A stretch of 47,371 nt of DNA from Planctomycetaceae bacterium (GTDB taxonomy: Bacteria; Planctomycetota; Phycisphaerae; Phycisphaerales; Zrk34). A model generated the notes under the pieces. The model saw only the letters and a program-made list of their open reading frames with translations, had not been told where the DNA came from and did not search any database. Within the stretch, counting starts at the first letter, position 1, and the number at the start of each line of letters is the position of its first letter. A program made the position numbers and the translations under genes. This document shows positions 1 to 9,075 of the stretch, piece after piece. Location: NCBI GenBank assembly GCA_002685935.1, contig NYZD01000156.1, positions 1-47,371 on the forward strand. Reading direction: 5' to 3'.

Positions 1-1826
1 AGCGTCTTGGCAATCGCCATCTCCGCCAGCCGCACCGTCGCGTGATCCATCGCCGTCAGGGCCGTCCCAAACGCGTCGCCGTCCGGCTCCGCCGCGTCCA
101 CAAATCCCTCCACCGTGGAGATGTGCTGTTCAATCTCACCGCGATACGCCGTGTCCACCTCGTCGCCAATCTTCTCAAGCTGCCTTTGGATCTGCTTCAC
201 GTCCAGCCGCGCCTGATTCCTTAGATCGATCAGCCGATGTGCCGCCAGATCCTCCCGAGCGTGCGCGTACGACTCCATCTCCATCCGATCCACTTCGTCC
301 TTCGTCAGCCCGTGATTCGGAACAATCTGAATCGCCGCCCGTTTCTCGCTGCGCCGCTCCACCGCCGACACCGTCAAGAGCCCGTTCGCATCCACCGTGA
401 ACGTCACCTCAATCTTCGGCAGCCCCGCCGGCATCGGCGGGATCCCCCGCAGTTCAAACGTTCCCAGTGAGCGGCAATCCTCCACCAGTTCCCGCTCCCC
501 CTGCAGCACGTGAATCTTCACGTTCGTCTGACCATCCACATAGGTACTGAACTGCTCCGTCGCCATCGCCGGGATCGTCTGATTCCGCATGATCAGCTTC
601 GCCACCGCGCCCCCCATCGTCTCGATCCCCAGACTCAACGGGATCACATCCAACAACAGCGTCTCTCGGTTTGTCCCCGCCAAAATCGCCGCCTGCACCG
701 CCGCCCCCATCGCCACCACCTTGTCCGGATCCAGCGCCGTGTAAGGCTCCACCTCAAAAAACGCCCCCACCATCGCCCGCACCAGCGGCACCCGCGTCGA
801 CCCACCCACCATCACCACCCGATCAATATCGCCCGGCTTCAACTTCGCATCCCGCAATGCCCGCCGGCACGACGCGATCGTCCGCTCGACCAGCGGATCA
901 ATCACATTTTCCAATTCATCCCGCGTGATCGTCCGCCGATACGTTCGATCCGTCCCCAGTTCGATCTCGATCTCCGCCGACTCATCTTCGCTTAGCCGAA
1001 TCTTCGTCGTCTCCGCGAAATGCCGAAACGCCTGCCGCGTCGCCGCCGGAAAACTGATCGCCTCCCCGAACTGCTCGCGAATCTCATCCTGCATCAGTTC
1101 CACAATCGCGCGATCGATATCGTCACCGCCCAGGTGCGAATCCCCCGCCGTCGACAACACCTGAAACACTCCCGCATCCAGATTCAGCACCGACACGTCG
1201 AACGTCCCCCCGCCCAGGTCGTACACCACAATCGTGCTGTCCGAGCTGCCGTCCAGGTCATAAGCCAGCGCCGCCGCCGTCGGCTCATTCAATATCCGCA
1301 TCACCTGCAATCCCGCAATCCGTCCCGCATCCCGCGTCGCCTGACGCTGCGCATCATCGAAATACGCCGGCACCGTGATCACCGCACGTCGCACCTCACC
1401 CTCAAAATACGCCTCCGCACGGTGCTTGAGCTGCGTCAGAATCATTGCACTGATTTCCTGCGGGCTGTACACGCGATCACCCACCTGCACCCGCGCCGTT
1501 TCGTGTTCGCCCTGCACCACCGCGTACGGCAGGAACGACCGCTCGTTCGCCACCGCGTCAATGTCCCGGCCCATCAATCGCTTAATCGAAAAGATCGTGT
1601 GCTCCGGATACTCCACCGCATGGCGACGTGCCGTCTGCCCCACCACTGGCGGCTCCAACCCCGCCGGGTCCAGCCGCACCACGCTCGGCACGAACGGCCC
1701 GCCGTCCATATCACAGACCACAACCGGTCCGCTCTCGGCGCAAAACGCCACCAAGCTGTTTGTCGTCCCCAGATCAATCCCGATGATGGGATCGTCAACA
1801 CCAGATGCGTCGCCCGACGTGCTCAT
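1..1826 (-). CDS. hscA: HscA-type Hsp70 chaperone (partial, C-terminus beyond left edge)
   Basis: About 608 residues are visible and the reading frame is open to the window edge. The N-terminal ATPase domain carries the phosphate-1 motif [12 protein letters not shown] and then SIKRLMGR. Further motifs are [19 protein letters not shown] and the linker-proximal [17 protein letters not shown]. The substrate-binding domain contains [17 protein letters not shown] and [18 protein letters not shown]. The QGEREL-DCRSL and IPPMPAG patterns match HscA (the Fe-S cluster assembly Hsp70 acting on IscU) better than general DnaK, where the residues differ. HscA proteins are usually about 616 residues, so little is missing. 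The ATG lies only 6 nt downstream of the stop of the preceding lipoprotein-like gene, so the two are probably cotranscribed. No other isc gene is visible, so a DnaK paralogue without a dedicated Fe-S role remains possible. Confidence 0.85.
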   Translation of the reverse strand, partial: MSTSGDASGVDDPIIGIDLGTTNSLVAFCAESGPVVVCDMDGGPFVPSVVRLDPAGLEPPVVGQTARRHAVEYPEHTIFSIKRLMGRDIDAVANERSFLPYAVVQGEHETARVQVGDRVYSPQEISAMILTQLKHRAEAYFEGEVRRAVITVPAYFDDAQRQATRDAGRIAGLQVMRILNEPTAAALAYDLDGSSDSTIVVYDLGGGTFDVSVLNLDAGVFQVLSTAGDSHLGGDDIDRAIVELMQDEIREQFGEAISFPAATRQAFRHFAETTKIRLSEDESAEIEIELGTDRTYRRTITRDELENVIDPLVERTIASCRRALRDAKLKPGDIDRVVMVGGSTRVPLVRAMVGAFFEVEPYTALDPDKVVAMGAAVQAAILAGTNRETLLLDVIPLSLGIETMGGAVAKLIMRNQTIPAMATEQFSTYVDGQTNVKIHVLQGERELVEDCRSLGTFELRGIPPMPAGLPKIEVTFTVDANGLLTVSAVERRSEKRAAIQIVPNHGLTKDEVDRMEMESYAHAREDLAAHRLIDLRNQARLDVKQIQRQLEKIGDEVDTAYRGEIEQHISTVEGFVDAAEPDGDAFGTALTAMDHATVRLAEMAIAKT

Positions 1827-1832
1827 GGGCCG

Positions 1833-2423
1833 TCAGTCTAGATCGCGCCCCATCAAATTGCCACGTCCCGCCCCGCCTACCGTTTGCGCTGCCCGTCGCC
1901 TTCCAACTGCAGTTCGCGCATCGCCCCCCCCGAACCGCATCTTCGCCTGCATCGCGAACATCGCCATGTCCAGCTCCGCCAGACCCGGCACTCGATCGTC
2001 CACCGTATTGAAATGATGCCGATGCGATCCGGCGCGCAGTCGCACGTCATATTGCGCGCGCGCTGACGCAGCCATGAAGCTGCCCTCCGCCTCCAGCAAC
2101 TTGTAATCCACAATGATCTGCCACAGCTCGAGCCGCTGCTCGTCCGTGAGGTGGCCCACCGGCTCCGCCGCCCGCATTCCTGCCTCACGCCCCCCGCCGT
2201 AGCTCAGCATCCCGTCCGATTCCAACACGTAATACACCTGCCGCTGATCCGCCTGCAGCGCACGCAGTTCAATCTCAAACCGGCTCGGAAGGCTCCCTCC
2301 ATCCACGTCCACCCGCCCCGGCCCCGAGCAGCCGCACCACGTCATCAGCATCAATCCGATCGCCGTCGTCCATCCCGTGTCCCGCCATTTAACGCCGCCG
2401 GTGTTCATGCGTGTTGCATCCAT
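1833..2423 (-). CDS. Hypothetical exported/lipoprotein-like protein
   Basis: This is a 196-residue protein that I do not recognise. The N-terminus has a hydrophobic stretch (TAIGLMLMTW, about residues 18-27) followed by CGCSGPG. That suggests signal peptidase II processing, although the lipobox is not canonical because W or G-C precedes the cysteines. The body contains IELRALQADQRQVYYVLESDG, a short helical LTDEQRLELWQIIVDYKLL segment, and a beta-rich AQYDVRLRAGSHRHHFNTVDD part. The start at 2423 is the first ATG; an in-frame ATG at 2408 is equally possible. A TAAGAT box on the minus strand at 2459-2464 could serve as its -10. It precedes the hscA-like gene by 6 nt. Confidence 0.6.
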   Translation of the reverse strand: MDATRMNTGGVKWRDTGWTTAIGLMLMTWCGCSGPGRVDVDGGSLPSRFEIELRALQADQRQVYYVLESDGMLSYGGGREAGMRAAEPVGHLTDEQRLELWQIIVDYKLLEAEGSFMAASARAQYDVRLRAGSHRHHFNTVDDRVPGLAELDMAMFAMQAKMRFGGGDARTAVGRRRAAQTVGGAGRGNLMGRDLD

Positions 2424-2564
2424 TGATTGACTCGCTCAAGATCCCGGTCCGAAGCACAATCTTACATCGTGAACCACCATCCCCACCATCACGCCGCCCC
2501 CACCCCGCCGCTTGTGATTGCGCCCCTGGATTCTTAACCTGTTAGACCCCCACGGGAACGAATC

Positions 2565-4601
2565 GTGAATATCTCGCTGAATTGGCTTAATTCGTACCTC
2601 GACCAACCTGTCGACGCCCAAACCGCCGACCGGGTCCTCACTCAATTGGGATTCCCCCTCGACGGCCTCGACCTCCGCGCCGACGACGCCCTGCTCGACG
2701 TCGAAGTCACCTCCAACCGCGGTGACTGCCTCGCCCACCTCGGCATCGCCCGCGAGATCGCCTCCGGTTCCGGCCGCTCCCTTCAGCCGCCCGACATCAA
2801 CCTTCCCGAATCGTCGGCCAACACCATCGAGACTCTCACCAGCGTCGCGATCCACGACGATGCCGCTGACGCCTGCACGCTCTACACCGCCCGTCTGATC
2901 CACGGCGTCACCATCGCCCCATCCCCCGATTGGCTCGTCAACCGGCTCGAAGCAGTCGGCCAACGTCCCGTCAACAACGTCGTCGATATCACCAACTTCG
3001 TCCTCCAGGAGCTTGGCCAACCCCTCCACGCGTTTGACATGTCCCTGCTCAATGAACAGCGCATCGTCGTTCGCATGGCCAAAGTCGGCGAGACCTTCAC
3101 CGCCATCGACGGCTCACAACACAAACTCCAACCGCACATGCTTGTGATCGCCGATGCCGACAAGCCCGTCGCCGTTGCCGGCGTGATGGGCGGTCAGGAC
3201 ACCGAAGTCAGCGATCGCACCACCGATATCCTCCTCGAATCCGCTCGATTCGATCCGCTGTCCGTCCGCACCACCAGTCGCGCCCTGAAACTCGCCAGCG
3301 AATCAAGCTATCGCTTCGAACGCAACGTCGATCCCCACGGCGTCGACGTTGCCGGCCAACGCGCCGCACAACTCATCCTCGAAATCGCGGGCGGCACCCC
3401 CACGCCCGGCGTTATCGCCGTCGGCCAACCCTTGCCCGCCCCCGTCATCATCACCCTCCGTCCCGATCGCTGCACGTCCCTGCTCGGCTACAACCTGTCC
3501 GTCGAGCAGATGATCGGCCTCCTCACGCCTCTGCAACTCAACCCCACCTGGGACGGCAACGTCATCCACTGCACCGTCCCCTCCCATCGCCGGGACCTCA
3601 AACAGGAAGTCGATCTCATCGAGGAAGTCGCCCGCGTCAAAGGCTACGACCACATCGACGTCCAACCGCAAATGCAGATCACCGTCCGCGGACGCGACCC
3701 CCTGGTCGAGGCCAAACGCCAGATCACCCAATGCCTCGCCGCCCACGGCTACTGCGAAACCATCAACTTCAGCACCATCGCCGAATCCAGCGCGCGACCC
3801 TTCTTCACTTCCGGAATTGAACCGGCCTCACTGATCGATGATCAGCAGCGCGCCGCCGAACCGATCCTCCGCCCCAGCCTGTTGCCCAGCCTGCTTTCCT
3901 GCCGCAAGGGCAATCAGGACGCCGGCAATCACGATGTCCGCATCTTCGAGATCGGCGCCGTGTTCGGTCGTGAGAACGGCCAATACATCGAGGACCGCCA
4001 CCTCGCCCTCCTTGCCGACGCGCCCGAGCCCGATCTTGCCCTGCGCGATCTGCGCGGCATGCTCGAGGAACTGTTCGCCCGCCTCGGCCCACGCGCACAG
4101 TGCCAGGAATGCCGGCACGAACTTGGCTACCTGCAACCCGCCATCCAGATCGTCGATGCCGACCAGCCGTCTCGCACCGTCGGGCAATACGGCCAGGTCA
4201 CCGACGCCATGCGCCAACAATTCGACCTGCAGACATCCGTCATCATGGGCTGGATCAGCTACGACTGGCTGGTCGGTGCTTATCCGCCCGAGCGTCAGGT
4301 CGGCGGCCTCCCCCGCTTCCCCGCCGTCGAGCGCGATCTATCGATCGTCGTCGACGAATCGACGCGCTGGCAGGCCGTCGCCGACGCCGTCCACGCCGTC
4401 AGGCCCGATATGCTCGAGGACCTCGCCTTCGTCGCCACCTACCGCGGCAAGCCCATTCCCACCGGTCGTAAATCCGTCACGCTCCGCATGCGCTTCCGCG
4501 ATCCCCGTCAGACCCTGCAACATGACCAGGTCGATCAGCAGGTCACGGCAGTCGTCGATCAGTTAACCCGCGATCTTGCCGCCGAGCTCCGCACCACATG
4601 A
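2565..4601 (+). CDS. pheT: Phenylalanyl-tRNA synthetase beta subunit, short form
   Basis: This is the beta chain of PheRS, which pairs with PheS to charge tRNA-Phe. It has 678 residues, against about 790-800 in the common bacterial form. The first about 40 residues (ISLNWLNSYLDQPVDA) pass straight into DVEVTSNRGDCLAHLGIARE, so the OB-fold tRNA-binding (EMAP-II-like) domain normally inserted here is absent. The remaining domains are present: B3/B4 (NNVVDITNFVLQELGQPLHAFD, about 135-157), B5 (about 295-370, ending VDLIEEVARVKGYDHI), the catalytic-like core, and the C-terminal anticodon-binding FDX-ACB domain (LPRFPAVERDLSIVVDE, from about 585). The start codon is GTG with only a weak upstream purine stretch. 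No pheS is adjacent, which is unusual because pheST is commonly an operon. The stop overlaps the next gene by 4 bp (ATGA). Confidence 0.93.
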   Translation: MNISLNWLNSYLDQPVDAQTADRVLTQLGFPLDGLDLRADDALLDVEVTSNRGDCLAHLGIAREIASGSGRSLQPPDINLPESSANTIETLTSVAIHDDAADACTLYTARLIHGVTIAPSPDWLVNRLEAVGQRPVNNVVDITNFVLQELGQPLHAFDMSLLNEQRIVVRMAKVGETFTAIDGSQHKLQPHMLVIADADKPVAVAGVMGGQDTEVSDRTTDILLESARFDPLSVRTTSRALKLASESSYRFERNVDPHGVDVAGQRAAQLILEIAGGTPTPGVIAVGQPLPAPVIITLRPDRCTSLLGYNLSVEQMIGLLTPLQLNPTWDGNVIHCTVPSHRRDLKQEVDLIEEVARVKGYDHIDVQPQMQITVRGRDPLVEAKRQITQCLAAHGYCETINFSTIAESSARPFFTSGIEPASLIDDQQRAAEPILRPSLLPSLLSCRKGNQDAGNHDVRIFEIGAVFGRENGQYIEDRHLALLADAPEPDLALRDLRGMLEELFARLGPRAQCQECRHELGYLQPAIQIVDADQPSRTVGQYGQVTDAMRQQFDLQTSVIMGWISYDWLVGAYPPERQVGGLPRFPAVERDLSIVVDESTRWQAVADAVHAVRPDMLEDLAFVATYRGKPIPTGRKSVTLRMRFRDPRQTLQHDQVDQQVTAVVDQLTRDLAAELRTT

Positions 4602-5302
4602 TCCCTACCCGTTGCACGATCCCGACCGCTGCTTCCGCGCCCCGCCGCGCCGCGTTCATCATCTGCGCCGCCCTGCTTGCGACCTCGGCCGGCTGTCATT
4701 TCAGCGGTCAGCCCATCCCCAAAGATTGGATCACCACCGCCGCCGAAGCCGCCGACGTCCAGGATCCTCCCGACACCCCCACCCTCCAGGTGATCATCTG
4801 CTACGGCACGCTGACCAGCAATCATGGCTGCCTCCGCCTCACCTTCCCCGATCGCAACACGTTGTTCTGGGATCCCGGCGGGTACATCTACGAAGAACCC
4901 CATTACAACCGCCAGCACGATGTCGTGCGCAACAACGCACCTTCACTGATCGACTACTGGCACCTGCGCCGCGGCGAGTTCGGCGAGCCCACCATGGCCG
5001 CCTATGAATGGACGCTCAGCCGCGAAGACGCCTCCCTGATGTACCACGTGCTCTATCACGGCAAGGCCGCCAATCTCCCTGATGGGAAGTTCGATCCGGA
5101 TCTGCCCGGCCTGTTCTGCAGCATCGGCGTCAGCCGATTCCTCGAACGCTACGGTGAGCCCTACCTCGACATGCCCAAGGGCTGGTGGACGCCCCACGGC
5201 CTCGCCAAACATCTGCTCAGCCAGAATCCCCGCCGCCTGATCGTCTTCAAACGCGGCAAGCCCACCACCATCTCCCGCCCGCCCCCCACGCCCGACTCCT
5301 GA
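4598..5302 (+). CDS. Putative lipoprotein, possibly permuted papain-like (NlpC/P60-type) fold
   Basis: This 234-residue protein starts inside the pheT stop (ATGA), which indicates translational coupling. A basic N-terminus and a hydrophobic segment (AAFIICAALLATSAGC) end in a lipobox-like SAGC, so an envelope lipoprotein is likely. The mature part has a histidine in a strand-like segment (SNHGCLRLTF, H76) and, about 100 residues later, a cysteine heading a helix (FCSIGVSRFLERYG, C174). The H-then-C order and the Cys at a helix start resemble circularly permuted NlpC/P60-like hydrolases (YiiX/LRAT group). This is a pattern-level inference with no family match claimed. The C-terminal TPHGLAKHLL segment could hold further active-site residues. 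Confidence 0.65.
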   Translation: MIPTRCTIPTAASAPRRAAFIICAALLATSAGCHFSGQPIPKDWITTAAEAADVQDPPDTPTLQVIICYGTLTSNHGCLRLTFPDRNTLFWDPGGYIYEEPHYNRQHDVVRNNAPSLIDYWHLRRGEFGEPTMAAYEWTLSREDASLMYHVLYHGKAANLPDGKFDPDLPGLFCSIGVSRFLERYGEPYLDMPKGWWTPHGLAKHLLSQNPRRLIVFKRGKPTTISRPPPTPDS

Positions 5303-5311
5303 CCGATATCT

Positions 5312-5340
5312 TTGTCCGCGTCCCACATCAGCCGTAGAAT
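5312..5340 (+). promoter_or_regulatory. Sigma70-type promoter for the MoxR/VWA cluster
   Basis: TTGTCC (5312-5317), a 17-bp spacer and TAGAAT (5335-5340) form a near-consensus housekeeping promoter. The predicted transcription start is about 5347. The TTG of the -35 box could be mistaken for a start codon of the following gene, but it lies upstream of the predicted transcript. The leader to the ATG at 5399 would be about 50 nt. Confidence 0.65.
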
Positions 5341-5398
5341 TAACACTGATGAAGTGAATCGGCTCGCCCGCGTCACCCCCGGACGCAGAGACCCACCC

Positions 5399-8300
5399 AT
5401 GCCCCCCTCGCGACCGGACAACGTTCGCATCTCCCCCCTGCTCGACGTGCTCGATGACGTCCGCCGCCACGCGCAGGTCGTCTGGCTCGCCACCACCGCC
5501 CTCGGTTTCATCGGCGCCGCCGCCGCGCTCCTGATCGCCGCTCTGCTCCTTGATCATTTCCTGATCCTTCCCGCCTCCGTCCGACTGCTCCTGCTCGCCG
5601 CCGTCTTGATCGTTCCCATCGTCGTTCTCGTCCGACTCACCCAGCGTCGCCCCGCCCAGTCCCCACAGGAAATCGCGCTGCAGATCGAACAACGATTCAG
5701 CTCGCTCGATAACCGACTCATCAACTGCCTCCAACTTGCCGACGCACAACCCGAAGATAGCGAAGGCTGGGTCGCCGCCGTCTCCGACGAAGCCCAACAC
5801 GCGATCACACAACTCACACCTTCCCGCGCCGTTCCCAAACGCGCTCTGCTCATCGCCGCGCTCATTGCCGTCGGCGCCGCCGGCGCACTCGTGACGCATG
5901 CGCTGGTCAATCGTGACACGATCGCCAATGCCCTGTCCCGCATGTTGCTCCCGCTCGGCGACAACACCCTCACGCGCATCACCAACGTCACGCCCGGCGA
6001 CGCCGATCGACTGATCAACACCGACGTCGACTTCGCCGTCCGGATCACCGGGCGCATCGTCACCCAGGCCGAACTGGAACTGGAAACCGACGACGGCCGC
6101 CGCATCGTGCTCCCTATGTCCGCGGACACCCCGTCCCGCCCCGACCGTCTGTCGACCACATTCAAACGTCTGGAATCCGACGCCCGCTACCGCGTCCGGG
6201 CCGGCGACGCACGCTCCCACTGGTACACCATCCACGTCCACCAGACCCCCGTCGCCAAACAGATCACCAGCACCATCACCCCGCCCGCGTATCTCGCCGC
6301 CGATTCGACGACGAATCTCGGCAGCACCGTCCAGGCCGTCGTCGGCTCATCGATCAAGCTGACCATTCACGCATCCTCGTCCCTGCGCTCCGCCAAACTC
6401 GTCGCCGACGACGGTCACGCCATCGACCTCACCCTCCCCGGACGCAACGAATCCAACGAGGCGCACGCCACACTCGCCGCCGACGTCCCTCGCCGTTACG
6501 AAATCCATCTCACCAGCGCGCACGGCTTCGTCAGCCAGCCCATCAGTTACACCATCATCCCCGTCACCGATCAGCCCCCCACTGTCCAGTTCATCCAACC
6601 CACCGCCGACGTGCGCGTCGCCCCCGATGCGCCCCTGCCTTTAACTCTCCGCGCCACTGACGACCATGCCCTGCGCAAAATCCAGTTGGTGCGCGTCACC
6701 CACGATGGTGCTGACGCATCAACCCCGCCCAATGACGACGACACACTGCAATCCTGGTCCGTCCCCGGCAACAGCGAACGCCTCGCCGATCATCAAACCG
6801 CCATCGATCTTTCCATGATTCCATTCACCGACGACGCCCCCTTACAGGTCAGAATCCTCGCCTACGACCATCAGCCCAATGCCCCGCCCGGCGTTTCCGC
6901 GATCCTCACGATCCGACCCCCCGACACCGCCGACCATGCCGCCGGCGCCGACAACGCCCATGCCGCCGCGTTACTCGCCCAGTTGATCGCCGATCAGCGC
7001 ACCAATCTCACCGCCGCCCGCCAACTGCGCACCGCCGACGTCGACACCCGCCCCATCGATCATCCGCCCGTCATCGCCAGGCAGGAATCCATTCGCACGG
7101 GCGCACTTTCTCTCGCCGCCGACCCCGCGGCCGGCCCAACCCTCCGTCGATCCCTGGCCAACGTCGCCGAGACCCTGATGATCGTCGCGATCGAGCAACT
7201 CCGCGCTGCGGGCATCGCTTCACCATTTGAAACCACGCTCGATGCCGCCATTGACACCCAGCTCGCGATCCTCAACCGCCTGACTCGCGCCGAATCCGAC
7301 CTGCGCAACGCTGACAGCCAATCGCGCCCACGGGAAATCGCCGAGCAACTCGGCGATCTGCTCGCGCGTCAAAAAGCCTTACATCACGACTCAACCAACG
7401 ACGCCGCGCCCCCCGCTGCCCTCAGCACGCGCCAGCGCATCCTCGCCCGCAACGCCGCCGCCGTTCGCCGCCAACTGTTGTCCGAGGCCGAAGCTGGTGC
7501 CGGCGGCAACCCCCAGCTCGCGTCGCTCTACAACAACATCCACGGCGAATTCGACTCCCGCGAGATCCGTGGCAACATGATTCGCGCCGCCGCCCACCTC
7601 ATCGCCGAACAGCTCGACAGCCCCGCAGCCCCACATCCCGCCGCCACGCTACAACAGCGGATCATCACCGACCTCGCGACGCTCATCCAGATGCTCCGCA
7701 ATCCCGCCCTCGCCGAAGCCAAAGAGCAGCTCGAAGATCTTCTCGAACAACTCAACGAAGCCAGGGAACAGCTCGACAAGATCACCGACACTCAGCGCAC
7801 TGTCACCGAAACCGCCCAGCAACTCCAAACCAACAAGGACAAGACCGACGACCGCGAACCATCGCTCGACGAAATCGAGGAGCTCGAGACCGCTCGCGAC
7901 GAAGTCGAAGATCTGATCGAGCAGCTCGCCAAAGACCTGCACGTCCTGCCCGAGAGCGACATCTCCAACGACATCCTCGCCGAGCTCGCCGAAGTCTACG
8001 AGGAAGTCGACCAGCGACCCGGATCTGAAGACAATCCCGCTTCTGAAGTCGCCGTCGATCGAGATGAAGGCCTCCTCGCCGCACTCAAAGCCATGCAGGA
8101 AAAGATGGGCGAACGCATCGGCGATCTCGAGATGTGGCTCATGGATCAGCCCGACAGCACCAAGTGGATCAACGAAAACTTCGACCGCGATGAGCTCGGC
8201 CAAATCCCCCTCGGTGACCTCCCCGACGCCCTCGAAGACATCGTCGGTGAAATGCTCGATCACGCCAAGGAAATGCACGATCAGTCGCAGGATTCCACAT

Positions 8301-9013
8301 CCAACAACGCCATCCCCGACGGGCTGATGGGTTGGGATATCGCCGACGGCCCGATGCCCACCTGGTCCGCCAAAGGCAAAAGCGGAAATTCCCCGCCCAA
8401 CAAGAACGAACAGACCGGCCGTAGCGGTTCAGGCCGACAAGGCCAAAGCTCAGGCGAACTCGTCGCCGATACCCTTAAATCACTCGAAGGCTCCGACGTC
8501 GACGCACGACGCACCAACGACCCCTTCCAATCCGGGTCCATCAAGGAAGAAGAGCCCGGCGCCAAAGACGCCAAAGCCACCGGCGGTGGCAAACTCGCCG
8601 GCACCTCCAACACCCAGGGCATGCAGGGCAACGCCCCCGCCCGCAACGAACTGGCCTACCGCCAACTCCAAAGACAACTGCAACAACAACACGACAACCT
8701 CAAGAGCATCTACTCCCGCGCCCGCCTGCTCCGCCTGCCTACCGGTGAACTCGACCGAGCCGTACTCGAAGCCGACGCCGCCCTCCGCCGCCTCACCCAT
8801 CAGGACGGTCAATACCCCACCCGCGCCCAGAAGCAGGTCATCCGCGCCCTCCAGGAAACTCAAGCACGACTGCAGGGCCGAGCATGGATCTCCCCCGACG
8901 ACGCCTCTTCCGCCTCGCGCACCGGCGACGACGGCGCCACCGGCGAACCCATCCCCGCCCAGTATGAACAGGCCGTGGCCGACTATATGCGCAGCGTCGC
9001 CGAACAGAACTAA
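5399..9013 (+). CDS. Giant DUF4175-like membrane protein with coiled-coil region
   Basis: This protein has 1204 residues from the ATG at 5399. An in-frame GTG at 5354 is an alternative, and the in-frame TTG at 5312 is rejected because it is the -35 box. Two adjacent transmembrane segments (about 27-50 and 55-75) and a third at about 147-168 anchor it. A long periplasmic-type region of beta-sandwich repeats follows (TITPPAYLAADSTT, later PPTVQFIQPTADVRV). A strongly charged coiled coil lies at about 774-860 (LAEAKEQLEDLLEQLNEA and similar). The C-terminus is a Gly/Ser/Asn-rich linker and a final helical segment. The arrangement of TM helices, 'TPPAY' Ig-like repeats and coiled coil resembles DUF4175-type proteins, which sit with MoxR/VWA genes in related bacteria. 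It heads the cluster and may be a scaffold for the downstream VWA proteins (inferred). Confidence 0.75.
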   Translation: MPPSRPDNVRISPLLDVLDDVRRHAQVVWLATTALGFIGAAAALLIAALLLDHFLILPASVRLLLLAAVLIVPIVVLVRLTQRRPAQSPQEIALQIEQRFSSLDNRLINCLQLADAQPEDSEGWVAAVSDEAQHAITQLTPSRAVPKRALLIAALIAVGAAGALVTHALVNRDTIANALSRMLLPLGDNTLTRITNVTPGDADRLINTDVDFAVRITGRIVTQAELELETDDGRRIVLPMSADTPSRPDRLSTTFKRLESDARYRVRAGDARSHWYTIHVHQTPVAKQITSTITPPAYLAADSTTNLGSTVQAVVGSSIKLTIHASSSLRSAKLVADDGHAIDLTLPGRNESNEAHATLAADVPRRYEIHLTSAHGFVSQPISYTIIPVTDQPPTVQFIQPTADVRVAPDAPLPLTLRATDDHALRKIQLVRVTHDGADASTPPNDDDTLQSWSVPGNSERLADHQTAIDLSMIPFTDDAPLQVRILAYDHQPNAPPGVSAILTIRPPDTADHAAGADNAHAAALLAQLIADQRTNLTAARQLRTADVDTRPIDHPPVIARQESIRTGALSLAADPAAGPTLRRSLANVAETLMIVAIEQLRAAGIASPFETTLDAAIDTQLAILNRLTRAESDLRNADSQSRPREIAEQLGDLLARQKALHHDSTNDAAPPAALSTRQRILARNAAAVRRQLLSEAEAGAGGNPQLASLYNNIHGEFDSREIRGNMIRAAAHLIAEQLDSPAAPHPAATLQQRIITDLATLIQMLRNPALAEAKEQLEDLLEQLNEAREQLDKITDTQRTVTETAQQLQTNKDKTDDREPSLDEIEELETARDEVEDLIEQLAKDLHVLPESDISNDILAELAEVYEEVDQRPGSEDNPASEVAVDRDEGLLAALKAMQEKMGERIGDLEMWLMDQPDSTKWINENFDRDELGQIPLGDLPDALEDIVGEMLDHAKEMHDQSQDSTSNNAIPDGLMGWDIADGPMPTWSAKGKSGNSPPNKNEQTGRSGSGRQGQSSGELVADTLKSLEGSDVDARRTNDPFQSGSIKEEEPGAKDAKATGGGKLAGTSNTQGMQGNAPARNELAYRQLQRQLQQQHDNLKSIYSRARLLRLPTGELDRAVLEADAALRRLTHQDGQYPTRAQKQVIRALQETQARLQGRAWISPDDASSASRTGDDGATGEPIPAQYEQAVADYMRSVAEQN

Positions 9014-9075
9014 CCCGAAACCGCCTTCCCTGACGAATACTCCGGCCCCGCTCTCTGCTCCAACAGGCGACCACC

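Noticed and set aside
2505-2555. Promoter for pheT (TTAGAC/TAGACC box with a TTGCGC-like -35)
   Set aside because: The spacing is 18-19 bp and both hexamers are poor, so evidence is insufficient.
5312-5398. In-frame TTG/GTG extension of the DUF4175-like protein
   Set aside because: The TTG is the -35 box of a good promoter and the predicted transcript starts after it.
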